The position numbers and the translations under genes were made by a program. 64,000 nucleotides of DNA from Shinisaurus crocodilurus. Its lineage: Eukaryota; Chordata; Lepidosauria; Squamata; Shinisauridae. This document shows positions 1 through 9,849 of this stretch, piece by piece. The first letter of the stretch is position 1. Every line of letters begins with the position of its first letter. The notes below the pieces were generated by a model, which was not told where the DNA came from, made no database searches, and worked only from the letters and a program-made list of their open reading frames with translations. The DNA lies in NCBI GenBank assembly GCA_021292165.1, contig CM037879.1:161451278-161515277 (forward strand), read 5' to 3'.

Positions 1-560
1 CATCTGGGGGGGCGCGCTCGCACTCGCAGCTCTCTGCCCCTGCCTGGCTCACTCACTCTCTCTGCAGTGCTGGCTGTGCGAATCCGATCCGAGCCGCCGG
101 GTCGCCGCCCACTGTGGAGGGGGGGGGGTGCCAGGCGTGCGGTGCGGTGGGTGCGAAGAGAGAGCGAGGGACTATCTGGGGGAGGGACAGTGCAGCGGCT
201 CCCAAGGGGACATTCTGCTGTATACACGCTCCTTTTGGCTACTGATTGGCTGTTGCCTCCGTCAAGGCAGAGATCCAGGAGGTGCCATTAGTAACACTTC
301 AGAGATCAGAGCGGCAGGAAAAACAAAAACCAAACAAAACAAAACGGGCTGGGGGGGGGGGCGGGAGGGAGATTTCAAAGTCTGGCACTCCCGAAGGAAG
401 TTTCGCCGAGCTCCCTGCTAATTGTAAGCAAGGGGACCAGTAGTTCAACCCTACGCACGTTTACTCGCGAGTAAAGTCCCACTGGATCGCGCCCAAAGTA
501 TGTGCATAGCCCGGGATGTGCAGCCTGAGCGACGTGTTCTTAAGAAGGGGCACATGATGG
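1..560. promoter_or_regulatory. CpG-rich edge, possible end of a CpG island
   Basis: The first 170 bases are dense in CG dinucleotides and G/C runs, and scattered CpGs continue to about 560. A pyrimidine tract followed by CAG ends at 66, and donor-like GTAAGC (426) and GTAAGT (693) strings lie downstream. This could be the flank of a promoter outside the window. No convincing reading frame is present, and short ORFs here look like chance products of GC-rich DNA. Confidence 0.3.
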
Positions 561-699
561 GCGAGCCAGCACAAATGGCGGGGAGCCGCCTTGGCCCATT
601 AAAAACCAGTCTGAAAACTTTGGAAACAAATTCAAAACTTTAAAAACAAACAAACAAATGGAACAACTTTAAACATTTACCTGCAGCTCAGGGTAAGTC

Positions 700-800
700 A
701 GTATAACTTTTCATGCATCTGATGATATGGACTTTAAGCTTATGCCATAATAAATGGGTTAGCCTTTAAGGTGCCACAGGACTCTTGGTTGTTTTTGTCT
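700..800 (+). mobile_element. Decayed Penelope-like element end
   Basis: The string CTGATGA at 719-725 is followed by AAGCTTATGCCATAATAAA and then by GGTGCCACAGGACTCTTGG near 771. This matches the order in a common reptile repeat whose intact form carries a hammerhead-like core. Here the second stem and the GAAA box are eroded. A related 3' end lies at 43466-43550. Confidence 0.4.
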
Positions 801-1110
801 CTAACCGTTTGAATTCTCAAGATGGTATTCAGCACTTGTTAAACGCCCCTTCGTGGGGTGGAAGGAGGAGCCAAGAGGCAGATCTGGGTAAACGCGTGTA
901 TAGGGACTAAGTGGAGATTGCAATTCGGATTTGGTGATTGTGAGTACAGATCCGGAGGCGGAGGCAGCGGTTCCTCTAGAATAAATTAACACGGAACAAA
1001 ACGAAAGCATGCCATTGATTTCAATGGGTTGCTACTGTTTTTGTGAGTTTCTCGTTTGAATTTTGTAACTGATTCAGCAGCAACTGTTTAACCTCTTCGA
1101 TGCTCAAAGG

Positions 1111-1352
1111 AGCTAGGGTTGCCTAACGGTTAGAGTGTTGGACTGGGACTCGGGAGATCCGGGTTCTAGTCCCCACTCACTCTGCCATAAAGCTCACTGG
1201 GTGACTTCGAGCCAGTCACTGACTCCCAGCCTAACCTACCTCACAGGGTTGTTGTGAGGATAACATGGAGAGGAGGATTATTATGTAAACCGCCTGGGGT
1301 TCCTTGCAGGAAAAAAGGCGGGATATAAATGCAATAAATAAATACATAAAAA
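1111..1352 (+). mobile_element. tRNA-headed SINE (squamate TAAA-tail family)
   Basis: A tRNA-like head has an A box (GGTTAGAGTG region) and a B box (GGTTCTAGTCC). A conserved body follows (CCTAACCTACCTCACAGGG) and a 3' end with CCTTGCAGGAAAAAAGGCGG running into an AAATAAATAA tail. Other copies lie at 4977, 7893, 13215, 19794, 56203 and 63794. It is a retroposed sequence with an RNA polymerase III promoter, not a tRNA gene. Confidence 0.85.
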
Positions 1353-1567
1353 TGTAAAACAAATCATAGCGTGTAAGGTAGTGGAGGTGCCTTCTGAGAG
1401 GCTTTCATGTTAATGAAGGAGACCGTCTCTGCCCGCTAAAGAGCACGGATCAGGGTTTCTTTAACTAATCTAGTGGAAGAGACTCGAGTGCTAAAATCCA
1501 CGGGTTAGGGGGCGCAAATTACTTGCCTTGCCCCGGGTGCTGACAACCCACGCTACACCACTGTGTT

Positions 1568-1830
1568 GAAGATTGGGGGGGTGCCGAAACTCTTTCAGCC
1601 CGAGGGCTGGATTCTTTTTTGGAGAAGCCCTCAGGGGGGACTCACTCCAGGCAGAGCTGAAAGCAAGGGGTGGGGCCAAAGGCAAAAGTGGCTTCTGCCT
1701 TTCTTTTAATGTGACCAATGTTTCCCATATTTGTACTTTTAACAACAAAAACAGAAGTACATTGTGAGCATTGTGTGATTCTTCCTGTTTCTGTGCTGAT
1801 TTGGGGCCAAAATAGGGGGAAACTAGCAGA
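1568..1830 (+). mobile_element. Non-autonomous DNA-transposon-like fragment
   Basis: The start (CTCTTTCAGCCCGAGGGCTG, then AGAAGCCCTCAGGGGG and GGGGCCAAAGGCAAAAG) matches a second copy at 4386-4500. The shared order marks a dispersed repeat, probably hAT-like, but terminal repeats and target duplication could not be defined. Confidence 0.35.
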
Positions 1831-1845
1831 GAACAACAGGGAGGT

Positions 1846-1873
<28 letters not shown>
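1846..1873. repeat. (CA)n microsatellite
   Basis: About 14 uninterrupted CA units directly abut the 5' end of the 5S-type SINE that follows. Confidence 0.95.
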
Positions 1874-1876
<3 letters not shown>

Positions 1877-2040
1877 TGGCTCACGCTGGCTCAGCTTGTC
1901 TGAGCGTGGAAAGCTAAGCAGGCTCAGGCCTGGTTATTACTTGGATGGGAGACCCCTCCTCTAGTTTCCTGCATTGAGCAGGGGGTTGGACTCGATAGCC
2001 TTGTAGGCCCCTTCCAACTCTATAAGATCTATGAATCTAC
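1874..2040 (+). mobile_element. 5S rRNA-derived SINE with CR1-like 3' end
   Basis: The 5' half reads AAAGCTAAGCAGG, then CCTGGTTATTACTTGG and ATGGGAGACC, which are the internal-control-region segments (A box to C box) of vertebrate 5S rRNA. The 3' half reads GGGGTTGGACTCGATAGCC, CCCCTTCCAACTCTA and then ATCTATGAATCTA. That resembles the end and short tandem tail of CR1 LINEs. The A box here has one change (GCAGGCTC). This explains a possible route: RNA polymerase III transcription from the 5S-like promoter and CR1 machinery for copying. Further copies are at 18460, 49921, 55878 and 62608. Confidence 0.85.
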
Positions 2041-2071
2041 ACACACACACGCAACTGGATTCTGCATAAGA

Positions 2072-2250
2072 GCAGCTGTGCTACATCCAACCAAAGGCCT
2101 ATCTAGTCGAGCTTTATGTTCGCAGAGTAGACAACCAGATGCCCATGAGAAGCATCAGGCTGAGCAATCCCTGATTATTCCACCTATGCTGGACAATAAT
2201 AAGATGGGAGAGGGCAGATGTACATATTGCATTGGAGACCCAGCAAGCCG
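2072..2250 (+). repeat. Dispersed reptile repeat fragment
   Basis: The order AAAGGCCTATCTAGTCGAGC, then ACAACCAGATGCCCATGAGA, resembles a widespread reptile interspersed repeat. Class and ends were not resolved. Confidence 0.35.
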
Positions 2251-2693
2251 GGTGTGCATTGCAGTCAGCATCAGTCTGCTTACTGATAGCAAGGCGGGCC
2301 AGCCAAGGAATTAGCACAGCCCTGCTTCAGCTGGACCGTCCGTCCCCCCACCACACACACAACCATCACCCGCTGGCCTGTGGGAAGGGTCCTCAACAGG
2401 GAGCACTCCGCACCCCAGCATTCTGCTGCTGGCCCCACTTGAGAGTAGTCCCTTGGCCCAACATGGGGGTGCCCTAGCCTAGTCTAGGCTAATTTGGCAG
2501 TGCACAATGTCAGCCATCTCTAGGTAAATCTAGGGAAAGTAAGGGGACAATTGTGTGGCATTATGAGCACCCCTAACAGCACAGCATAGCTTTCCCTGGC
2601 TGGGGGCAATGCGGGTTGTAGTCCAACACATCTGGAGGGAAATAAGCTGCTAATTTCCATCATGAACTATTACAAAATTCAGCTTGGGGGCAA
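2251..2693. other. No gene seen; partial MITE inside
   Basis: No coding signal. Half of a palindromic MITE (GGGTTGTAGTCCAACACATC) is visible around 2612-2640. Confidence 0.5.

Positions 2694-2694
<1 letters not shown>

Positions 2695-2742
<48 letters not shown>
2695..2742. repeat. (GT)n(GA)n compound microsatellite
   Basis: About ten GT units run directly into about thirteen GA units. Confidence 0.95.
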
Positions 2743-3205
2743 GTGAGGAGGAAGAGACAAACAGACACTGATAGATGGGAATGAAAGGAAACCATGAGAA
2801 ATAAAGACTTCTATATAGGACAAATGTCAAAGCAGGAGGCTTTTTTCTTTAATTAACTGTCCTTAGGCTGTCCCTTTAAGTTGGAAGTGCTGTGTGTCCG
2901 CAATCAACCTACATTTCTAAGAGCAGTTATTGCAGTGTCTCTCTGAACTGAAATGGTAATTTATGCATATTAAAGTGGGTTTCTTCTCACAGAAGGGAAA
3001 AGCCTGAGAAGGGCCTCTTTGTATATTTGAAATGAAGATGCTGAAAATAAGGGACAGAGGCATCTATCATCAGATGTCCAGTGAATAACAGGATAATCTT
3101 TTCAGACAAGGAGCACTGGTGATGCATCCATGAGTGTGGGACAAGACTACTCCCCTTCAAGAAGGAAAAGGGACTGACGTTTGGAGCCTGCAGCTCAGGT
3201 TAGAA
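2743..3205. other. No gene or recognised repeat
   Basis: A-rich unique-looking sequence without a frame or a repeat that I recognise. Confidence 0.4.
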
Positions 3206-3502
3206 CAGTCTTCCCCAGCCTGGTGCTCTCTAGATGGGTTGGACTGCAACTCCCATCATGCCATGCTGGCTTGCAGGACCGGTGCAAGGCAGTTTGGTGC
3301 CCTAGGCAAGATCAGATATTTAGTGCCCCCCTTCCCACTTGAGAGCGCTGTATTTTTTCCCCAAGGTGTTTCTGGTGCCCCCTTTAGCCCTGCGCCCTAG
3401 GCAGCTGCCTTGTTAGCCTAATGGTAGCACCGGCCCTGCTGGCTTGGAATGATGGGAGTTGCAGTGCAACCCATCTGGAGGGCACCAAGCTGGGGAAGGC
3501 TG
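3206..3502. mobile_element. Palindromic hAT-type MITE, split by another element
   Basis: The terminal inverted repeats start CAGTCTTCCCCAGCCTGGTG (left) and CAGCCTTCCCCAGCTTGGTG (right, reverse complement). The arms continue through GTTGGACTGCAACTCCCATC. Flanking 8-mers GGTTAGAA and CCTTAGAA agree at six of eight positions. A complete second transposon (3274-3438) sits in the centre. Confidence 0.75.
3274..3438. mobile_element. 165-bp hAT MITE nested in a MITE
   Basis: The ends are CAGGACCGGTGC and, reverse-complemented, CAGGGCCGGTGC. Flanks 3266-3273 and 3439-3446 are both CTGGCTTG, a perfect 8-bp target duplication. Removing the element and one duplicate restores the host palindrome. Confidence 0.9.
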
Positions 3503-3567
3503 CCTTAGAAGATGGAGCCCCATCTCTCCTCCTTGCCTATGGACTTTTGAAAGCAATGATGCTCATG

Positions 3568-3655
3568 TACCAACTCCCACCATCCCCAGCCAGCATGGCC
3601 AATGGGAGTTGTAATCCAACACATCTGTAGGGCACCAAGTTCAGGAAGGCTGAGC
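3568..3655 (+). mobile_element. Right half of a palindromic MITE
   Basis: Contains AACTCCCACCATCCCCAGCC, then GGGAGTTGTAATCCAACACA and the end GGGCACCAAGTTCAGGAAGG. The left terminus is missing. Confidence 0.6.
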
Positions 3656-3743
3656 TAACCCTTTTTAGTTTTTGCACTTTAAAAAAGAGTGGAGGAAAGT
3701 ATGCATTCCAGTTATAGTATGGGTGGCTATGCTATATTTCACC

Positions 3744-3900
3744 ATAGCATCGTGGCTAAGGGGCTGAGCTACAAATCAGGATTGTCCCCAGTTTGAATCT
3801 TGCTTCTGTCAGAAAATGATTAGGTGGCCTTAAGCCAGCCACTGGCTCACAGCCTCTGCTGCCCCTCCCGCCCTATCTGCAATATGGGGATAATAGTGCA
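3744..3900 (+). mobile_element. Old tRNA-headed SINE copy
   Basis: Diverged copy in the same order as the TAAA-tail SINEs: GTGGCTAAGGGGCTGAG head, CCAGTTTGAATCTTGC in the B-box position, then AGCCAGCCACTGGCTCACAG. The tail is lost. Confidence 0.5.
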
Positions 3901-4239
3901 GATTTCAATATACAATTTCTTTTAATGGTTATGCTTTAGAAATGGTACAAATTGTGGATTCAGTGGACAACATTAAATTCAACACAACGTTTTACATATG
4001 TGCGGTTTCTTAGGAGTATTATAAAATGCTAATAACGTTTTATGGTTCCATTTCAATTGCAGCCCCTGAGGAAGGGGAAAAAATTGTTTTTTCCAAAATG
4101 TGTTGGGCAAAATAAAAATAAAAAAAATTCTTCAGGCACCTCAGAATATTTTTCTCTTTTGTTGGGCGACACATTCGTGCCCTCCCCTCTTGTTTTCTGG
4201 ATAATTATGCAGACCCACTTTATAGGCTTGTTGTAAGGA
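3901..4239 (+). mobile_element. Penelope-like element fragment
   Basis: A+T-rich stretch around a hammerhead-like core (4063-4108). The core is followed by an A-rich segment, TTCTTCAGGCACCTCAG and TTGTTGGGCGACACATTCG. Terminal repeats of Penelope-like retroelements are known to carry hammerhead motifs. No reverse transcriptase is present. Confidence 0.5.
4063..4108 (+). ncRNA. Hammerhead-ribozyme-like motif (GAAA box altered)
   Basis: CTGAGGA (4066-4072) fits the CUGANGA core. A stem II hairpin pairs GGAAAAAA (4076-4083) with TTTTTTCC (4087-4094). Stem I pairs CCC (4063-4065) with GGG (4105-4107). The box expected to read GAAA reads AAAA, so this copy is probably inactive. Confidence 0.5.
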
Positions 4240-4375
4240 TTTATTTATTTATTTATTATATTCCTATGCCACCCAATAGCTGAAGCTCTCTGGGTGGTTC
4301 ACACAGCGACTGAGACCATAAAATGCAACATGACAAAATACAATATAAAAGTTTAAAGGATTACAAACAAATATA
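4240..4375 (-). mobile_element. L2 LINE 3' end
   Basis: Read on the minus strand it ends CACCCAGAGAGCTTCAGC, TATTGGGTGGCATAGGAAT and an AATAAATAAATAA tail, as in the plus-strand L2 ending near 11611. 5' truncated. Confidence 0.75.
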
Positions 4376-4385
4376 TCTCTGAGTA

Positions 4386-4500
4386 CTGGGGAGCTGAAAA
4401 AATTCTTTCAGCCGGAGGTCAGAATTCCCTTTGGAAGAAGCTCTCAAGGACCACATTCTAGTGGTAGGTGGGGGTGAAGGCTAAAGGGATGGGGGGGGAA
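4386..4500 (+). mobile_element. Non-autonomous DNA-transposon-like fragment
   Basis: Second copy of the repeat at 1568 (TTCTTTCAGCCGGAGG, then GAAGCTCTCAAGGACCACA). Confidence 0.35.
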
Positions 4501-4976
4501 GCAGGTGGGTTCAAAAAAAACAACAACCCCAGCATAGTTTAGCTTGGAGCTCTGACGTCAGGTAACTAGGCCTTAGGAGAGGCATTTCAACCTTTTAGAG
4601 TGCGGGGGTGGGGTGGGGGGGGTGGAACCACCAAACCACCGGTGGTTGGGGGAAAGGGGGGGGCAGGGGGCATGGCCATCTGGGAAACTCAGGAGGGCCA
4701 GATTGAAACCACAGGTGGGCCAAATTGGGGGCCTGGGCTTGAGGCTCTCCACCCCTGTGTTAGCACTTTGAAAATTCCGAAGTGATGTATACATGCGAAG
4801 TATAATGAGCTCTTCTAAATCAAGTGTTACATCAGTCTGACCATTTTGGGGTTTATCCTATACCGCACCAGGCAGTTTTAATTTGCAGAGTGGAGGCATG
4901 CTTGTGTATAGGTGTTTCAAAGTACAGTATGATATCATAGGTTTTCCTTACCGTTCCTTGACCTCACCTCATCCCA

Positions 4977-5120
4977 ATAATATATTTTATTTATTTATTA
5001 TATTTATACCCCGCCTTTTTTCCTGCAAGGAACCCAAGGCGGCTTACATAATCATCCTCCCCCTCTCCATTTTATCCTCACAACAACCCTGTGAGGTAGG
5101 TTAGGCTGAGAGTCAGTGAC
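4977..5120 (-). mobile_element. tRNA-headed SINE, 5' part missing
   Basis: The tail TTATTTATTATATTTATACC is followed by the body as far as GAGAGTCAGTGACTG, then breaks abruptly at the Penelope-like sequence. The tRNA-like head is absent. Confidence 0.8.
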
Positions 5121-5600
5121 TGTCTATGTATATAATATTTTCTTATTTTGGTAAATGAAACCAGCATTGAATTGAGAAATACAGAGCAATAGCTTGTATA
5201 CTGAATTGAGTGGAAACTACAGGGCCACTGAAGAAGGCCGTTGGGCCGAAATGCGTTTGGCTTCCACACAAGAGAGTAAGAAAGCTTACATGCTGTGAGG
5301 ACCTTTCTCTGGAAGCATCAAACAAAAAACATTGGCATTAACAACACTTCGTCTAGAGATAAAGGTCCTCAAGTCTGAAAGGACATTTATTATCATCTTC
5401 ACCCTAGAGAAGCTGTATTTTACATGTCTCTGTCTTATACATGTTTTATATATATATATTTTTAAAAAATATTTCTGGAAATTTATATATTACATTATAA
5501 AATTTAGTCTATTTCATTATATTTTCATGGTTATATTTTATATATATATTTCTTGACTTTTAAGTTTCTATATATAATATTTTCACAACTTACGCTCAGT
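5121..5600 (+). mobile_element. Penelope-like element fragment
   Basis: A+T-rich block abutting the truncated SINE. TATATAATATTTTC occurs near both ends (about 5128 and 5572), suggesting terminal repetition. A hammerhead-like core lies at 5222-5263. No coding region remains. The frames here are A/T-driven chance ORFs. Confidence 0.55.
5222..5263 (+). ncRNA. Hammerhead-ribozyme-like motif
   Basis: CTGAAGA (5228-5234) is followed by stem II GGCC (5236-5239), loop GTTG, GGCC (5244-5247) and the box GAAA (5248-5251). A very short stem III and a GUU-type cleavage triplet (5255-5257) follow. Stem I pairs GGGCCA (5222-5227) with TGGCTT (5258-5263), with two wobble pairs. One extra purine precedes stem II. 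Activity is inferred, not shown. Confidence 0.65.
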
Positions 5601-5957
5601 GGCTAACCAGTTTTAAAGGTGTATATATATGTACATACGAAAAAGAGACAGGAGATTTACCTGCACTCTCTCAAACTAGCTACCTCTTTCCCTTTAATTA
5701 ATTTTGCAAAGTCCATTTTTTCTACAAAGCCTTTCCTGGCCCATTATACCTTCCTTGCTTTTGGTTGTCAGTCAACCCTCTGCCTGCTCCCGTCAAGCAC
5801 CTTTTAATATCTATGCTTGGCCAAAGGCTCCTAAGAGCGCAGGATGTGGAACATACTATTATGATGCTCACAGTATGTGCACTACATTTTCACCATTGTT
5901 CACCATTTTTGGCCATGGGCAAAAACGTGAACCTGTCTTAGCAAAGATAAGCAAGAC
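5601..5957. other. No gene seen
   Basis: A+T-rich sequence with no feature that I can support. Confidence 0.4.
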
Positions 5958-6380
5958 AGTAGTAGTAGTAGTAGTAGTAGTAGTAGTTTATTATTTACGG
6001 TCTTCCGACCACATACATACAGAATAAAAGAATATACAAATATAAAATACATACTGAAAAATATAATACATAAGGGTTAAGAGCAGAATCATGAAACAAC
6101 CATAGAAGGTCTGATCCAGATGGCTACATTTAAAAATTTAGCAAATTTCTCTGTAATTGAAATGTTAGAACCCTCAAGTAAAATAATCAGCAAGGATTCT
6201 AAGTATCACCCAGGGAAGAACTGCGAGGAAGCAAGATATTACATGGAATTTTCAAATCCTCGCTCCTACTTGAAATATGTAATGAAATTCAACCCCACCT
6301 CCATTTGTCTCATATTGAACTGCTTCCGTAAAATGCCACATAGGCTGGACATCATTTCAATGGTAAAAGAACACTAGATT
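5958..6380 (-). mobile_element. LINE-type 3' end with (CTA)n tail
   Basis: (AGT)n at 5958-5987 is the (CTA)n tail of a minus-strand retroelement that ends GGTCGGAAGACCGTAAATAA. The upstream part (to about 6380) has no recognisable protein similarity. The 85-residue plus-strand frame at 6120 is probably fortuitous. LINE clade not assigned. Confidence 0.45.
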
Positions 6381-7690
6381 ATGCTTTTTTAAAAAAGCAA
6401 ATTCTTAGGCACTTTTTCCAGATTTGTTTTGAAAATCAACATACAGAAGCAGTGTTGACTTCAGGTTTTGTGGGGAAAGGGGTTTGGGCAAGATGCCCTG
6501 TGTGAGCCCCCTTCTTTGAGTGGTCCACCTTCTCCTTGCTGCTGTCACAAGAGCAGCAGAGCCAGGAGATTTCAGGGAGTTGGCACAGGACCCCCATGGA
6601 GGGATGTGAGCCGCCTCGGCAGGTGCCTGATGATGCCATCATCCCAGGACAGTCGGGTGTAGAACCATTCTTTTTTCTCCTTGTAAATGATCAAATTTAA
6701 AGTATATAAGTAACGGAACATTAGTGTCATATATAAACAGTTTTTGTCGCTCCTTCTCCTAAATAAGCTGGCCCTGGACTCTGTTCCTCACCAGAAGTTG
6801 CTTCATACTATCCTATAGATAACAATACTTTACTGTCTGAGATGAAGATGGGTGTTTACAAGTAAGCAATTTCTGGGCGGGAAATAACATAAGTAATGGG
6901 AGTTGGGGTTGTTGTTTTTTAAGTCCTTGTAGAAAATGACATATTATTAGTTAAGTGAAAAGATAGCACTACACTAAACACCATATCTGAAGCAGCTAAA
7001 TTGGCAGAAAACCACTTTTTAGAGGAAATTGCTCTAGACATAAAAATACTGCTGTGCCTCCAAAAATACCCAGCAGCCACAAAGTACAGAAATATTCTCC
7101 AGAAATATAATTGAATCTCATTTTCTGAACTCTATGGAACATACAGGGATGCTGTCACTCTATAATGTTCTGTATACATCACATAAACATCTCCCACCAC
7201 TCAAGAGGTCAGCTCTGGCTGTATTTAAGACTTTCCTTAAATACATAGCCATGCTGAGATGGACCACAAGAGCTACTGGGGGGCGGGTGGGGGGAGACAC
7301 TTTCCAAAGGAAGTTTCACAGAAATGTATTTCCCACTATTGTGTCTTTGCTCTTGATACAGCATCAATCACAACCACCTCCTGAGTAAGATACACAGGTA
7401 CCAGAGAGTCCAGATCATTGTGTTGCTGTAGGCATCCAAACTGACAGTTTAAATGTAAGTAAAGGGACTGAGCTATGGTGTGTAGCCAACAAGCTGCATG
7501 AAAACTCATTGCCTGTGCTTCTTTCTCTGTATCCCTCCAATCACAGATGGTTTCTATCTATCCCTTGGTGGCGAAAGTGCCAGGGCCAATTATAGGCCCA
7601 CACCTTTGTTGCTCGATTTATTATTTTATCTGTATAATGTTTCAGCAACCTTTCCAAACACCTGTTGCTCAAGAAAGTTTACAATATAAA
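6381..7690. other. No gene or recognised repeat
   Basis: Unique-looking sequence with short non-significant frames only. A G-rich patch lies near 7278-7300. Confidence 0.4.

Positions 7691-7693
<3 letters not shown>

Positions 7694-7722
<29 letters not shown>
7694..7722. repeat. (GT)n microsatellite
   Basis: About fourteen GT units. Confidence 0.95.
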
Positions 7723-7726
<4 letters not shown>

Positions 7727-7769
7727 TTAAAAATAAAATTTAGCCATATGATAACCCATATGGCAGCCA

Positions 7770-7850
7770 TCCCCACTCAGACCAATGGTCAGGAATGTTG
7801 GGAGTTGTAGTCTAACACATCAGGAGGGTACCAGGTTGGGGAAGGCAACC
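7770..7850 (+). mobile_element. Partial palindromic MITE
   Basis: GGGAGTTGTAGTCTAACACA followed by the right-end motif CCAGGTTGGGGAAGGCA. Left arm missing. Confidence 0.6.
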
Positions 7851-7892
7851 ATATGGCAATATAGGACTGCTTTCACTTCCTTCTTGACCCCT

Positions 7893-8133
7893 GAGAGCCA
7901 GTGTGGCGTAGTGGTTAGAGTGTTGGACTGGGACTCGGGAGATCCGGGTCCTAGTCCCCGCTCGGCCATGAAACTCACTGGGTGACTTTAGGCCAGTCAC
8001 TGACTCTCAGCCTAACCTACCTCACAGGGTTGTTGTGAGGATAAAATGGAGAGGAGGAGGAGGATTATGTAAGCCGCCTTGGGTTCCTTGCAGGAAAAAA
8101 GGAGGGCTATAAATATAATAAATAAATAAATAG
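7893..8133 (+). mobile_element. tRNA-headed SINE, near complete
   Basis: Head GAGCCAGTGTGGCGTAGTGG, A box GTTAGAGTG, B box region GGTCCTAGTCC, body CCTAACCTACCTCACAGGG, and an AATAAATAAATAA tail. A clear full-length reference copy for the family in this window. Confidence 0.9.
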
Positions 8134-8629
8134 ATGTGGGGCGCACCCACAAAAAAGCCCCTACCCTGACATGCCTAACCTGGTGAAGAGGTCTCAAGAC
8201 AGACTTGATATAATGCAGCATTGTGAGCCCACCTCCACAACTTAACAGTCAGGGGCCAAACCAGATGTGATGCTCAAGGCTGGTTAAAGACATTTTGCTG
8301 CAGGAGGCAAAGGATAAGATGGTGCCCATCCCATATTCCATGACCAGAATCTGACTGGACTGGCAGTTGAGTCTTACTTCAGCACTGGTGATAGAATAAT
8401 ATCCTCCAGTTTACCTAGGGAAATAAGGACCATTAAACACTCTAATCTCTGATATATCTGGAACCATCTTCAGTCTGTTGATTCTCATCTATTAAGAGAG
8501 AGAAAGAGAGATAAGTTAACCGCTTGCTTTATTTTTACAGACTTCCCCTGAAAGAGATCCAGGATAATTTTATGAAACTCTCCTATTCATTCTTGATTAA
8601 ACCTCTGCTATTCAATGTGATAGTTTAGG
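8134..8629. other. No gene seen
   Basis: No coding or repeat signal that I can support. Confidence 0.4.
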
Positions 8630-8712
8630 CTGCTATCCCTAAATACATTTACTAGGGAGTAAGCCTTGTTGAATACAACAGGCCTTAATTCTGAGCAAGA
8701 TTGGGCTGTCAG
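8630..8712. mobile_element. Short palindromic MITE copy (GCAATCCTA family)
   Basis: GCTATCCCTAAATACA, ACTAGGGAGTAAGCC and GAGCAAGATTGGGC follow the order of a family whose ends are inverted copies of GCAATCCTATGCA. Diverged. Confidence 0.45.
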
Positions 8713-9849
8713 CTCAGCAGCAGAATTGGACAGTGCCCCAAGTGCTGAATTTATTTCCGATAAAGGTTTCTGATGTCCTCATGTATGAAAGGAGTTTGGA
8801 AAGTCAGATTTATAAGGAATAAAGCAAAAAAAGTAAAATCTAAACAAGATGTTTGTTTTATATTCTCAAAAGTACATTGTTTAGATACCAGAATATTAGT
8901 ATCCAAGGCAAGCTGTTTCCTTACTGCAGCTCACAGACAAGCCTTGAAAGTTGCTGACAAACTTCAAGAAAAGGTGCCCTTTCCTGTTTGCTGTCAAACT
9001 GAGGTGATTCTGTCACTTTCTCCCTGCCTCTAGTGGTTTTGTCATGTCTGAGGCCAGTTTTCAGCTTCTTGAACATGACTTGGGCTGTTCATGAAACGCA
9101 AAACCAACATCAACGATCAGTATCAACTTCAGCAAAGGAGCCTAGGGCGAAGACATACTGAAAACTGTATTCCCCCCCCCTCCCACAATGAAAAGAGGGG
9201 AGAAAACCTATATTCAGCCATTACCTAAGGGCTTTCATAGCCTTGGGCACTAACGGAATCCATATTTAGAGACTGCAGTCTAAACAGTTTCCCCTTCACT
9301 GTTTTCATCATTTGCTTCAGTGTCACTCTTCCCTGGTGTAAATCACGGGTCCGTTTTTAGATTGAACATGAACAGGTCTGCTCTCCCTTCAGTGCACAGT
9401 GGATTTATGTAGCCAAAATTAGAGTCAAAATCATCATCGGCAGAACAGAAATTCATTTCTTTGCAGCAGTACAAAAGAATAATGGCTGAGCCTGACAGTG
9501 ACCTGGATCCATCAAAGTTCCAGTGTCCAGGTTAATGGACCATCTTTGAATCAGCTGTGTGGGTGACCCATTCTGATTAAGGGCAGCTTCACACTTCTAC
9601 AAGTATGTAATGGCAAATGTGTACACTTCATGTATTTCCATGCACAGTGCAGACACCTTAGACACTTGTATGGTTAAACACTTGTGTATGTTTCCAGACA
9701 TATCCGTGTTTAAAAACATGTGTAGACAGACACATGACATCTAGACTTCACAAGTTTGCAGTAGGAAATATGCAGAAATTGAGTGTGTGGTGTGGAACTG
9801 CTACATGTATTATCCAATACACTGATGTGTTATGCTACCTTGCGTGCCA
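8713..9849. other. No gene; possible diffuse MITE at 9590-9830
   Basis: The 86-residue frame at 8773 has no recognisable family. Around 9590-9830 the ends GCAGCTTCACACTTCT and GTGTGGTGTGGAACTGCT are loosely inverted, suggesting an old MITE, not proven. Confidence 0.35.

Noticed and set aside
1890..1965. 5S rRNA gene
   Set aside because: Only the internal-promoter part matches 5S rRNA. The 5' and 3' parts are unrelated, and the same chimera occurs five times with a CR1-like tail, so it is a SINE.
6120..6377. 85-residue frame as a small gene
   Set aside because: Lies antisense to a retroelement 3' end with a (CTA)n tail and shows no family similarity.
7893..7960. tRNA gene
   Set aside because: A and B boxes are present, but there is no cloverleaf with paired acceptor stem, and the sequence is the head of a repeated SINE.
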